From NCBI GenBank assembly GCA_015522385.1, contig WAMJ01000121.1, positions 1 to 38,730 on the forward strand: 38,730 nt of DNA. The letters run 5' to 3'. The stretch is from Candidatus Heimdallarchaeota archaeon. GTDB lineage: Archaea > Asgardarchaeota > Heimdallarchaeia > Heimdallarchaeales > Kariarchaeaceae. Below the pieces are notes generated by a model that searched no databases, was not told the origin of the DNA, and was given only the letters and a program-made list of their open reading frames with translations. This document shows positions 8,583 to 16,427 of the stretch, piece by piece (within the stretch, counting starts at the first letter, position 1; each line of letters starts with the position of its first letter). The translations under genes and the position numbers were made by a program.

Positions 8583-9887
8583 GTGGAACAGATCTCAGAT
8601 ATTGTGAGAATAATTCGGAATAATCTGTCGACAGAGGAGAGGAATCTCTTGACCAAAAAACGGGTTATTCCAATAGAGGGAGACTTGGCGAGTGATCTCA
8701 CCCTACTCAGGGAGGCAGTGAGGCTAAGGATATCACATACACAAGAGGATTTTCGATCCATAGAGAATTCACTCAAAGACCTCATGATCTCAACAAAGAA
8801 ACAAGAGCGAATGGTTCAGAAGCTCATCTCACTCATCCCAAGAATTGGATCGGATATTCTCAGATCGATAATTCTGGATGTGGTGACATCAGCACCCTGT
8901 GGATACTCTGAGTTGATCAACTTCTACTCTTCCCTCAATGAATATCTCAAAACCATCCTCTTTGAGCTCGAAATGCTCTTTCCTACTCACATGCTGAAGG
9001 AAAACATTCGTAGTTCTAAGTACTATAATGTTCTCAATCCAATCTACGAGATCGGAGACAAGTTTATACCCTACTTTTATTTTTCAGAGATAGGGGGAAT
9101 GATCGTTCGAACCCTTAGATCAAAAATGGATATTCAAAGTCTTTCACCCATTATCGATTACACATTTACGGTTCTCAACATCAGCGAAGACAATCAGATA
9201 TTCACCTCACTTGATAGACAGATTCTAGAACTCACAAGAGATCTTCTTCTGATATTTGACAATGGTACTGAGATACACACGGAAAGGTTGACCAACTTCA
9301 CCGAGTCGGTAGCAGACTACCTCAACGGGAAGATATGGATACTGCTCACTGCGATTTCAAGTGTAGGAGAGGACACAAAGGACATAAGTATGGAGAAACT
9401 CTTCGGTACAGATTTCTTCAGACAGTTCAGCATGGAGTACTTCACCTCACCCTTCTTCATCCTTTACACCCAGTATTTCGAGAAGCACCGAAAACTTTCA
9501 TGGGTGGAGTATGACTCTAAGTCCGACAAGGCAAAAGGGCTAATCACCTACTTAACTGAGCTACTGTTCTCGCTATTCGATCATGGAGTGGAAATTGACC
9601 TCAGTCTCTTGGAGGGACTATTTGAGATCCTTCAGATGCCAGCGATGGACTGGCGGGGAATAAGGTATGAAGTTCTGGAGAAGTTCTTGTTTGTACCGTT
9701 CGAATATGACTCTTGGATGAAACAGCAATTCACCACTCTGTTCAATTTCCAAGTGGAGAGAATATCAAGAGTTGGAGATGACAAATTCAAGGATTTTCTC
9801 ATTGAGGGTAAGGTAGAGGCGGAAAACTTCCAAGAATTTAGATTCCTTGAACTCCTATTCAAGATTATGAGACTGTTGGAGTTCTAG
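8583..9887 (+). CDS. Unknown 434-residue helical protein
   Basis: No family recognised. The protein is predicted to be soluble and almost wholly alpha-helical, rich in L, I, E, F and S, with charged heptad-like stretches near the N-terminus (about 40-85) and many amphipathic helices after that. There is no signal peptide, cysteine cluster, P-loop or other catalytic signature. The helix-after-helix layout is like HEAT- or armadillo-type scaffolds, but clear repeats were not found. The GTG start is placed by the TATA box 25 bases upstream. The isoaspartyl methyltransferase follows after 39 bases on the same strand and may be co-transcribed. Confidence 0.8.
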   Translation: MEQISDIVRIIRNNLSTEERNLLTKKRVIPIEGDLASDLTLLREAVRLRISHTQEDFRSIENSLKDLMISTKKQERMVQKLISLIPRIGSDILRSIILDVVTSAPCGYSELINFYSSLNEYLKTILFELEMLFPTHMLKENIRSSKYYNVLNPIYEIGDKFIPYFYFSEIGGMIVRTLRSKMDIQSLSPIIDYTFTVLNISEDNQIFTSLDRQILELTRDLLLIFDNGTEIHTERLTNFTESVADYLNGKIWILLTAISSVGEDTKDISMEKLFGTDFFRQFSMEYFTSPFFILYTQYFEKHRKLSWVEYDSKSDKAKGLITYLTELLFSLFDHGVEIDLSLLEGLFEILQMPAMDWRGIRYEVLEKFLFVPFEYDSWMKQQFTTLFNFQVERISRVGDDKFKDFLIEGKVEAENFQEFRFLELLFKIMRLLEF

Positions 9888-9926
9888 TCCAGAAGTCGTA
9901 GGCAAAGGTTTTAGCCAACTACGGAA

Positions 9927-10604
9927 ATGGGCACTGTGGCGTTCATTCGTAGTGCATTGTCGATCTGTACAAGGCAGAATCTAACTGTCCCTGAATCAGT
10001 CATCAAAGCGATGCGGGAAATACCAAGGGAGAGGTTCATGATCAATAAGTACAGGGATGTTGCATGGAAGGATGAGCCTTTCCCGATCCACGGTGGTCAG
10101 ACGATATCTGCACCACACATGGTAATGATGATGCTCACCAAAGAGCTCTTTGACCCGAGACCAGATTTGGATGTACTTGAAATTGGGACGGGTAGCGGAT
10201 ACAATGCAGCAATTCTATCGAAAGTGTTTAGGCATGTCACCACCGTCGAGCGAAAGGATGAACTCGTAGAATTTGCGAGAAAAAATCTACAGTCAATAGG
10301 AGTATCCAATGTTGATGTCCTGAAGGGTGACGGTACCGCAATTACCTTCAGCAGGAAATATGATCGAATTATGGTAACAGCTGGCGCTCCTTACATCCCC
10401 GACAACCTTATTGAATTGTTGAATTCTAAGGGGATTCTCCTGATCCCTGTCCAGGATCTCTATGGACACTCCCTTGTGAAGGTAGTCAAAGAGAGGGGCA
10501 AATGTAATTATCTGAAGGAGGGGTCGAAATTTAAGGGGAAAGTGAACTGCATAGCAGGTCCTGCAGTAAAATTTGTACCGCTCTTGGGTGAGGACGGGTA
10601 TTAA
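9927..10604 (+). CDS. pcm: Protein-L-isoaspartate O-methyltransferase
   Basis: Methylates abnormal L-isoaspartyl residues with S-adenosylmethionine, the first step in repairing aged proteins in the cytoplasm. The 225-residue length is typical. Family motifs: FMINKYRDVAWKDEP leading to PIHGGQTISAPHMV (substrate site), the SAM-binding motif VLEIGTGSGYNAA, VERKDEL at the end of the second strand, and the post-motif region DRIMVTAGAP. It follows the unknown helical gene by 39 bases. Confidence 0.93.
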   Translation: MGTVAFIRSALSICTRQNLTVPESVIKAMREIPRERFMINKYRDVAWKDEPFPIHGGQTISAPHMVMMMLTKELFDPRPDLDVLEIGTGSGYNAAILSKVFRHVTTVERKDELVEFARKNLQSIGVSNVDVLKGDGTAITFSRKYDRIMVTAGAPYIPDNLIELLNSKGILLIPVQDLYGHSLVKVVKERGKCNYLKEGSKFKGKVNCIAGPAVKFVPLLGEDGY

Positions 10605-10612
10605 TCAGCGAT

Positions 10613-10624
10613 AGTTTATATTAT
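10613..10624 (+). promoter_or_regulatory. TATA box for the TerB/EF-hand-like gene
   Basis: AGTTTATATTAT is centred 26 bases before the ATG at 10645, predicting a leaderless mRNA and a promoter separate from the methyltransferase gene upstream. Confidence 0.55.
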
Positions 10625-10644
10625 ACAGTACAGAATAACGATTA

Positions 10645-10995
10645 ATGAATGAGCAGTTACAGAGACTAAAGTTGATCATGAAGAAAATCAGCTCTGTCCA
10701 GCGAATACTTGATGAGATCAATGAAATCGCCAACCAAGATGGGGAGGTAACTGAGGAGGAAGTCAAGATCATCAACTCCATTAACTACCACTTCGAGAAA
10801 TATGTCTCTATGCTCGAGACTGTCTTGGAGGATGGAAAAATCGACGACTTAGAGCTTGAGCAAATCTATGCCTATGAGAAGAAGATAGTTCAGATGGCAA
10901 GCTCTGAGGCTTTCACCGATGGAAAGATCTCAAAAGATGAGAAGAACCTCATTGAATCGCTCATAGCGAATCTCGAAGAAATCCAGGAACTGTAA
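10645..10995 (+). CDS. Small three-repeat TerB/EF-hand-like acidic protein
   Basis: A 116-residue acidic helical protein with three copies of a D-G-x-[IV]-[TSD]-x-x-E turn followed by a helix: QDGEVTEEE (31-39), EDGKIDDLE (62-70) and TDGKISKDE (91-99). The DG pairs are spaced 31 and 29 residues apart, exactly as in the protein encoded at 37861-38178. This motif recurs in TerB/DUF533-like helical proteins and recalls EF-hand loops, though the loop is shorter than a full 12-residue EF-hand. Metal binding is possible but not shown. No enzyme signature. Function unknown. Confidence 0.7.
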   Translation: MNEQLQRLKLIMKKISSVQRILDEINEIANQDGEVTEEEVKIINSINYHFEKYVSMLETVLEDGKIDDLELEQIYAYEKKIVQMASSEAFTDGKISKDEKNLIESLIANLEEIQEL

Positions 10996-11017
10996 GGTGT
11001 CGAGCACTCAACACCAA

Positions 11018-11191
11018 TTATTTGAGGAATTTATTAGGCAGTGAGTCAGAGTACTTGAACTGGGGCTTGTATCCCTTGACGAGAATTGGTGGCTGTGAGT
11101 AGAACATTGGCTTCTTCTCGGTTTTCATCTCGATGGTCATCTCGTCGAAAAACTCCAGGGTTCGTATGATCTTGACATTCTGCAATTCCAT
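11018..11191 (-). CDS. Hypothetical 57-residue protein
   Basis: A short gene that explains most of the gap between 10996 and 11310. It starts with ATG at 11189-11191 and stops with TAA at 11018. The box TTATTATAG (minus strand, 11212-11220) is centred 25 bases upstream, matching the leaderless promoters elsewhere in the window. The translation begins with an amphipathic stretch (MELQNVKIIRTLEFFDEM), then a basic and aromatic half with KPMFYSQPPILVKGY and FKYSDSLPNKFLK. No family recognised. Confidence 0.55.
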   Translation of the reverse strand: MELQNVKIIRTLEFFDEMTIEMKTEKKPMFYSQPPILVKGYKPQFKYSDSLPNKFLK

Positions 11192-11310
11192 ATGACAAAT
11201 ATGGCCTTTCTCTATAATAACTCAAGACGGAGGGTTAGTTTTAAGTGAAAAATACCCGTTGTGAAGACCTAGGAACACGGATATCTTGAGGAACGTCGGA
11301 TGATTCAGAA

Positions 11311-12534
11311 CTAGGAACTGCTGACTGTCCAAGGTTGTCTGCAGTAAGGGCACTTTCCAGTCATCTGCGTCCACTTTTCGAGGTGCTCAAGATGACCGGA
11401 ATTTTGGCAGTGCGGACAGCTAATCACTGGGTCATCCTTCCCTAGCATCGAGTAGCACACAACGCACTTCTCGATGGGTGCATTGCACCACTTGCAATAA
11501 CTTCCCAGCATCTCTTGATGAGTCAATGGATGACCGCATGACCTGCACGGTACCGTGGGATGTTCCTTGATATATCTCTTAACACCTATGGTTCTTCTCA
11601 CCATTCGATCCCCAATATTGTTCACCACTCGGTCGACCAGATGTGGTTTCTTTATTGAGAAGAGCCCAAAGGAAAGAAGAAGGTCAAAGACGGTTGCCGC
11701 AATAAGTCTTTCGTCCATAAGGTATAGTCCCATGGAGAATAGGATTGGAGCAGCAACAAATCCCAGAACCCAAGTATTAAGGAATAGACCCTTAACAATG
11801 CTCCATAGGACGGAAAGTGACTTTGCGAGGATCCGGGGTAAGTACCTGGCCCACACAGCAATCGTCCGGAGACCAATAAGTAGGAATTGCCAAGCGCCCC
11901 TGAAGAAAACATAAACTAGCTCCCGTGCTTCGATTAGGAACAGAAGTATGATCAACCCTAAAATTAGAAGTTTCGAAGTGAGGGGATCCAGAACCCCTCC
12001 CGAGAGATCAATAAGAAAGTTCTCACTCTGTGTGAAGAACATGGACACGAGGTACAAAAGAAGAAGGACAATTGGGATGAAAAAGTAGGACTTGCGAGCG
12101 CGGATGATAAACTGTCTCCAGCCAAATTCTACCATCGAGCTCAGCTTCCGGAACAAATTGAGGAACATCACATTAAGATCATACATCTCGGTACCGAATC
12201 CCAAGACAATGAATGCAATCCCGACAATTAGAACTGTCCACTGGTATGCGATATCTATGACCTCAGGTGATATCACGAAAATGAAGATGGGAATCGCTAC
12301 AAGAACAAATCCGAGATAGACAAAGAAGGAACCGACAGCCCAATACTCTGCACCCATTTTCCGGAGTCTTCCGATCACAATACCAAATACCATGATGAGA
12401 AAGCCAATTGTGAAGAAAGTGAGCCCAACCTTCGATGCACCATCTTGCCCAAGTGAGCTCTGGAGTCCGACTATTGCGGCGATACCGGCGAAGATCAATC
12501 CCAGACCTACCTTGTTGAAGTTGACCTTGCTCAT
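11311..12534 (-). CDS. Multi-pass membrane protein with C-terminal zinc ribbon and RING-like finger
   Basis: A 407-residue protein. Residues 1-320 hold about eight to ten transmembrane segments; from about 125 they form two repeats of an amphipathic helix, a membrane segment, a loop and a second membrane segment. The cytoplasmic tail has a zinc ribbon (C330, C333, C347, C350) and then a RING-like finger with C357, C360, C373, C376, H381, H384, W388, C395 and C398. The tryptophan between the third and fourth ligand pairs is at the place used by RING E3 ligases to contact the E2 enzyme. Its ATG overlaps the stop of the upstream 507-residue gene (ATGA), so the two are translationally coupled and likely form one complex. 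Ubiquitin-ligase activity is a hypothesis. Confidence 0.75.
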   Translation of the reverse strand: MSKVNFNKVGLGLIFAGIAAIVGLQSSLGQDGASKVGLTFFTIGFLIMVFGIVIGRLRKMGAEYWAVGSFFVYLGFVLVAIPIFIFVISPEVIDIAYQWTVLIVGIAFIVLGFGTEMYDLNVMFLNLFRKLSSMVEFGWRQFIIRARKSYFFIPIVLLLLYLVSMFFTQSENFLIDLSGGVLDPLTSKLLILGLIILLFLIEARELVYVFFRGAWQFLLIGLRTIAVWARYLPRILAKSLSVLWSIVKGLFLNTWVLGFVAAPILFSMGLYLMDERLIAATVFDLLLSFGLFSIKKPHLVDRVVNNIGDRMVRRTIGVKRYIKEHPTVPCRSCGHPLTHQEMLGSYCKWCNAPIEKCVVCYSMLGKDDPVISCPHCQNSGHLEHLEKWTQMTGKCPYCRQPWTVSSS

Positions 12535-14054
12535 TTTGCCACCTCCAAAGACCGCCGTTGATAGACTTCACGGAAGAAGACTACACCTGCAATCATCAAC
12601 CCAATACCCACCGCAATCCGAGCGGGACCAGTGATGTCACCAGCGAACTGAGTAAGAAAATTGCCCTCTGGCGGAGCAACGACGATAAGAAGTCCAAAGA
12701 GGATCATGATCGAGGAGATGATCCATCCAGTTAGCTGTAGGACGTTCGTCGCAGCCCAGTTGACGAACCTGAGCACACCTCTGAAGAGCATTGGGGAACT
12801 TAAGATGTATATTACCGTACCCGTAATTAACATCGGGATGAAATATGGATGAAATGGGGAGACGAGTCCAGCACCGTAGAATACGAAGTAACTTACAACC
12901 CGAAGTATCCCGGTTTTATGTCTCATCATCCGTTCCAGATTGACCCTTATACCTATTCGCACACTACTGAAGGATAAGAGGAAGATGGTGAACGATACGT
13001 ACGGGATCATCCAAAGTCTAAGAATAGCATCCCAAGGAAGATAGAACCCGAAGATATCCCAAATGATCAATATCGCAGAGATAGCCTTCAGGAGGGTATT
13101 AGTGTTGAAGTTGTTGACGAAGGCTATAATAGCCCAGGATACACCATAATAAAGGAAACCCAGAATTGGAGAGAGGTAATTCCACAATGAATAGGAGATG
13201 AGAACCCATCCAAGAATAAATAATCCTATCTTAACCAGATCCGGATAGGTGGGGAGAAAGACGGGTAGGATAATGAATACAAGACCAAGGATAAAAATTA
13301 CAATGGTGGAGTTCCGTAGTAGTCCTACAAACCAATGGGTGAACCTAACTATCCACAGATAGACATTCTCAAGGGTCCTTCTTGATGCATTGGCAATAAA
13401 AGCTAGAATAACCTGACTGACAAAAAGTACCAAGGACTGATAAGATACAAAGACGCCAAAAATATACACAAAGCCTGTAACCTTAGCGTATGTACGGTTT
13501 TCATCTATGAAAAGCTTAAGAAGCAGAACTGCCACTATTCCAACCACAATGGAGATCAAACCAGGTTGGTACTCTGCGAAATCAGGGGCGGATGCAATTA
13601 TCAGAGATATAATCATGACAAATTGAAGGGTAGAGATGATGATCTCAATTGGATGTCGGAAGAAGGATACAATAGATCTAAAGACATCCATAAACAATGT
13701 CGAGAAGATTATTTCCACTGCAGTAAGTCTCATAACCAGACCAACGACAGACAATATGCCTCCCAAAGTTACTCCGAATGTTAAGGTAGGTTCGTAGAGT
13801 TCGTAAATAATGAGAAATACTCCAAAAAGCATAAGGGCAAATGCTAGAGGTGTACTACTAACCACTGAGAGCTGCCTTAATATGACAAAGAGAAACACCA
13901 TGGTGAGTACTCCGACAACAATGAGCGCATAGTTATAGCTCGCTTCAAGAGGTGCAAAGACATTGACGATCGGAAGCAATATGACAAGGTAAACAAGTAA
14001 TGATCCCAAGATATTCCTCATGTCTATAGGGGAGTTATTCTCTGAATACTGCAC
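12531..14054 (-). CDS. Multi-pass membrane protein with internal repeats
   Basis: A 507-residue, very hydrophobic protein with roughly 14-16 transmembrane segments. From about residue 115 it can be cut into about five units of 60-90 residues, each made of an amphipathic helix containing W, R and N, a membrane segment, a proline-bearing loop and a second membrane segment; examples start near LENVYLWIVRFTHW and LRFVNWAATNVLQLTGW. No transporter signature or catalytic residues were recognised. The GTG start is 26 bases after a TATA-like element (ATTAATATT, 14077-14085). It is coupled by a four-base overlap to the RING-bearing membrane gene downstream, whose membrane part looks like the same repeat type. 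Confidence 0.75.
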   Translation of the reverse strand: MQYSENNSPIDMRNILGSLLVYLVILLPIVNVFAPLEASYNYALIVVGVLTMVFLFVILRQLSVVSSTPLAFALMLFGVFLIIYELYEPTLTFGVTLGGILSVVGLVMRLTAVEIIFSTLFMDVFRSIVSFFRHPIEIIISTLQFVMIISLIIASAPDFAEYQPGLISIVVGIVAVLLLKLFIDENRTYAKVTGFVYIFGVFVSYQSLVLFVSQVILAFIANASRRTLENVYLWIVRFTHWFVGLLRNSTIVIFILGLVFIILPVFLPTYPDLVKIGLFILGWVLISYSLWNYLSPILGFLYYGVSWAIIAFVNNFNTNTLLKAISAILIIWDIFGFYLPWDAILRLWMIPYVSFTIFLLSFSSVRIGIRVNLERMMRHKTGILRVVSYFVFYGAGLVSPFHPYFIPMLITGTVIYILSSPMLFRGVLRFVNWAATNVLQLTGWIISSIMILFGLLIVVAPPEGNFLTQFAGDITGPARIAVGIGLMIAGVVFFREVYQRRSLEVAK

Positions 14055-14193
14055 AGCAATTAGTGAAAAATTCAGAATATTAATGTTTCAATCCAATTAA
14101 GAATTATACCCAAAAGAACGACGGTTAGCTGCATTACCCGAATAGTTCACCAGTATTCCACCCTCTAATAAACATGTGCGTAAAACGATAGAC

Positions 14194-14721
14194 ATGGCCA
14201 TTGCACAGAGGTCGATAAATCTCCGTAATATTCAACCAGGAACTATCTCGGAGTACCTCTACAAACTAGATATCGGATTCTTCTCAATGTCAGAACTGGG
14301 TCCCTCAGTCATATACTCAGATCTTAAAGGAAATCGATTAAAGAGGGGGCTACCAAAGGAGAACGTCCTTCAGAACATCGCACTGAACACTATTCTAGCC
14401 ATGGGACAGGGGCATTCATTTTGTGAGGGGGTATTCGACCTACCAGCAGGAATGATGCAACGATACAGATTAATGGTGATTTCTAAGAAGGTTAAGGACA
14501 GAGGAAGTAGTGATCCTAGGCTTCAAGAGGCAAACCTAATGATCATTGCCTTCTTTATCCCAAAGAAGATTGTTCGATACCTCCCCCACTATGCTGTCGT
14601 TGAAGACGAGATCCTTGAGCTCCTGAGTGATTATGAGGATTTTTCGACTCTCGTAGAGGATGATTTTCAGCATATCAAATTACAACTGATAAGGATTCTT
14701 GACAACTACTGTTACTACTAA
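14194..14721 (+). CDS. Longin-like protein (probable)
   Basis: A 175-residue protein with the order expected of a longin-like domain: strand LDIGFFSMSELGPSVIYSD, helix NVLQNIALNTILAMGQG, strand GVFDLP, strands YRLMVISKKVKDRG and NLMIIAFFIPKKIV, then a C-terminal helix region. The GP in the first strand turn and the helix after it recall longin-type proteins of Asgard archaea. A GTG at 14176 is in frame, but the element CTCTAATAAAC (14163-14173) is centred 26 bases before the ATG at 14194, so that ATG is chosen. Tail to tail with the next gene (five bases between stops). Family assignment is by pattern only. Confidence 0.6.
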   Translation: MAIAQRSINLRNIQPGTISEYLYKLDIGFFSMSELGPSVIYSDLKGNRLKRGLPKENVLQNIALNTILAMGQGHSFCEGVFDLPAGMMQRYRLMVISKKVKDRGSSDPRLQEANLMIIAFFIPKKIVRYLPHYAVVEDEILELLSDYEDFSTLVEDDFQHIKLQLIRILDNYCYY

Positions 14722-14726
14722 TGATC

Positions 14727-15644
14727 CTATTTCCTGATACTCGTGGCGTAGAAGGTCTCATCGTCTTCGTATAGATCGAGCTGGACGATGTCCTTTTTCT
14801 CAAGATATAGCACGGTTTTATTCCACTGACTCTCGGGCAGATTGTCTTTCTTGAATACCACGATTGAGTCATTGAACTCATCATCATCCTTATGGAGAAC
14901 ACCTTTCATTGCGAAAACGGTATTGTTATTCTCGACATACTCCTTAATTGTCCTGATCTCGAAGAAGTACGGTCCTTTCGATTCGTAGCTCGGCTTAGTT
15001 TTCTTCTCCGTCTTAGGTTTCTTCGTCTCCTTCTTCGGAGTTGAGCGCTCTTCCTTCTTAGGTTTCTTTGCTTCCATCTTGGGCGCGGTGTCGACAGGGA
15101 CCTTGATCCCACTCTTCTGCATAGCTCTTTTCCGGGCTTCCGCCTCTGCCTTTTCCTGCTCTGCTTTCGTCAAGGCGTCCTCGATACCCACCTCATTGAG
15201 CATCTTGGCCCGGTCTGCAATCTGTGAGGGAATCCCAGACTGATCTAGCTCCAGTCCGGAGAGGGTTGATTTGACATATTTCTGCTGAACAGTTTTCCAC
15301 AACTCCCCAATATTTGCCTCCGATAGTTCTTCCAATGGAAAATTAGCCCGTATTCTGAACTTACCCACGTTGTATCCAGATCTTGCGATCGAATCTGCCT
15401 GCCTCCTCGCGGTTCTCTGCCCTACAATACCAAGGTGGCTGGCGAAGCAAAGTACCCATTTCGAGTTATCAGAGTCCATTATGAGTAATCCGTCATATCC
15501 CAGATTCGAAAGGGACTGCTCAAGCTCATCCACGGATGCAGATTTTGACTTTTCCTCGAGTTCTGCTTTCTTCTTGGCATCTGTTACGTGATTGAACTCT
15601 CGTTCGGAGTGATCATAAATGAAATACTCATTCTGTTCGTCCAT
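14727..15644 (-). CDS. Two-domain protein with a lysine-rich linker
   Basis: A 305-residue protein of unknown function. An N-terminal globular part (about 45-150) includes GYDGLLIMDSDNSKWVLCFA and a helical segment TARRQADSIARSGY. It is followed by a charged coiled-coil-like stretch (about 155-190, KAEQEKAEAEARKRAM), a K/E/P-rich disordered linker (about 195-225) and a C-terminal beta-rich domain of about 80 residues starting at PYFFEIRTIKEY, which may be an OB-like or similar barrel. A TTG at 15653 is in frame, but the ATG at 15644 is preferred; TTAAATAG at 15674-15681 gives a transcription start a few bases before it. Linker composition suggests a nucleic-acid or ribosome-associated protein, which is inference. 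Confidence 0.7.
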   Translation of the reverse strand: MDEQNEYFIYDHSEREFNHVTDAKKKAELEEKSKSASVDELEQSLSNLGYDGLLIMDSDNSKWVLCFASHLGIVGQRTARRQADSIARSGYNVGKFRIRANFPLEELSEANIGELWKTVQQKYVKSTLSGLELDQSGIPSQIADRAKMLNEVGIEDALTKAEQEKAEAEARKRAMQKSGIKVPVDTAPKMEAKKPKKEERSTPKKETKKPKTEKKTKPSYESKGPYFFEIRTIKEYVENNNTVFAMKGVLHKDDDEFNDSIVVFKKDNLPESQWNKTVLYLEKKDIVQLDLYEDDETFYATSIRK

Positions 15645-15777
15645 TTTAAACAAATCAGAATTGGAAGAACCTCTATTTAAGAATAACTTGAGGGGTAAAG
15701 GTCAGCGCTAAATTTGTATTTCAGAAAAGATTCTGGTAGAAGCCACCCATATTTTTTGTATCAGGTGTTAACTCAAT

Positions 15778-15788
15778 AATTAAATATT
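15778..15788 (+). promoter_or_regulatory. TATA box for heme A synthase
   Basis: AATTAAATATT is centred 25 bases before the ATG at 15807. This predicts a leaderless single-gene transcript. Confidence 0.5.
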
Positions 15789-15806
15789 GAATGTCGTGGA
15801 TCAGTC

Positions 15807-16289
15807 ATGGAGTTATCCGAGGAATCAGTCTCGAAACTGAAATCGTACCATAACCTCTCTATTTTCCTTGCAATAGGCGTGTACATCCTCATACTGCTCG
15901 GAGGATACACAAAATCTATAGATGCAGGATTGGCTTGTCTTGACTGGCCACTATGTGATGGTCAAATCTTTCCCGTAGACAGAGTTGGAGATATCAAGTT
16001 CTGGGCAGAGTACATTCACAGGTTCTGGGCGGGTATCATGGGTATCCTAATCGTTTACCTCTTCTTCAAGTCGAGGCAGATGAGCTCAATCGTTCCCAGA
16101 TTGCAACAGGTATCTATCTCTCTAATTGTTCTAGTGATACTCCAGTCAATCATGGGTGGGCTGACAGTCACGCAGAAACTCCACCCATTGGTCGTCACAG
16201 GACACCTCGGACTCGGAGTATTGACTTTCACCGTAGTCCTTTACAACTTCACAATAATCAACGAGTTTGTCAGAAGAGACATGAACTAA
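15807..16289 (+). CDS. ctaA: Heme A synthase, half-size four-helix form (COX15/CtaA family)
   Basis: Oxidises the C8 methyl of heme O to a formyl group, giving heme A for haem-copper oxidases, in the cytoplasmic membrane. The protein has 160 residues and four transmembrane segments (about 18-34, 70-87, 101-120, 130-150), half the size of the bacterial and mitochondrial enzyme; a similar half-size form is known from the archaeon Aeropyrum pernix. Family features: the cysteine pair in GLACLDWPLCDG (C44, C50), EYIHRFWAG (E68, H71), H126 and the GHLGLG motif (H133). No oxidase genes or heme O synthase lie in this window, so they must be elsewhere. Its presence argues for aerobic respiration. Confidence 0.88.
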   Translation: MELSEESVSKLKSYHNLSIFLAIGVYILILLGGYTKSIDAGLACLDWPLCDGQIFPVDRVGDIKFWAEYIHRFWAGIMGILIVYLFFKSRQMSSIVPRLQQVSISLIVLVILQSIMGGLTVTQKLHPLVVTGHLGLGVLTFTVVLYNFTIINEFVRRDMN

Positions 16290-16296
16290 ACATCAA

Positions 16297-16319
16297 ATAA
16301 TTTTTCCTATTTTCCCATT
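16297..16319 (+). terminator. T-rich terminator candidate
   Basis: Two T-rich tracts (AATTTTTCC and TATTTTCCC) follow the heme A synthase stop within 30 bases. Archaeal RNA polymerase commonly ends on such tracts without a hairpin; no hairpin is seen here. Confidence 0.3.
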
Positions 16320-16427
16320 TACTCGTAAAAACAGATTCTCTGCAGTAGGTAAACTGAAAGAAGGAGAGTTTTCTAGAGAAGGATAATATAAAGTCAAGTG
16401 TATTAGTTATTACTAAGAGTTGTCACT

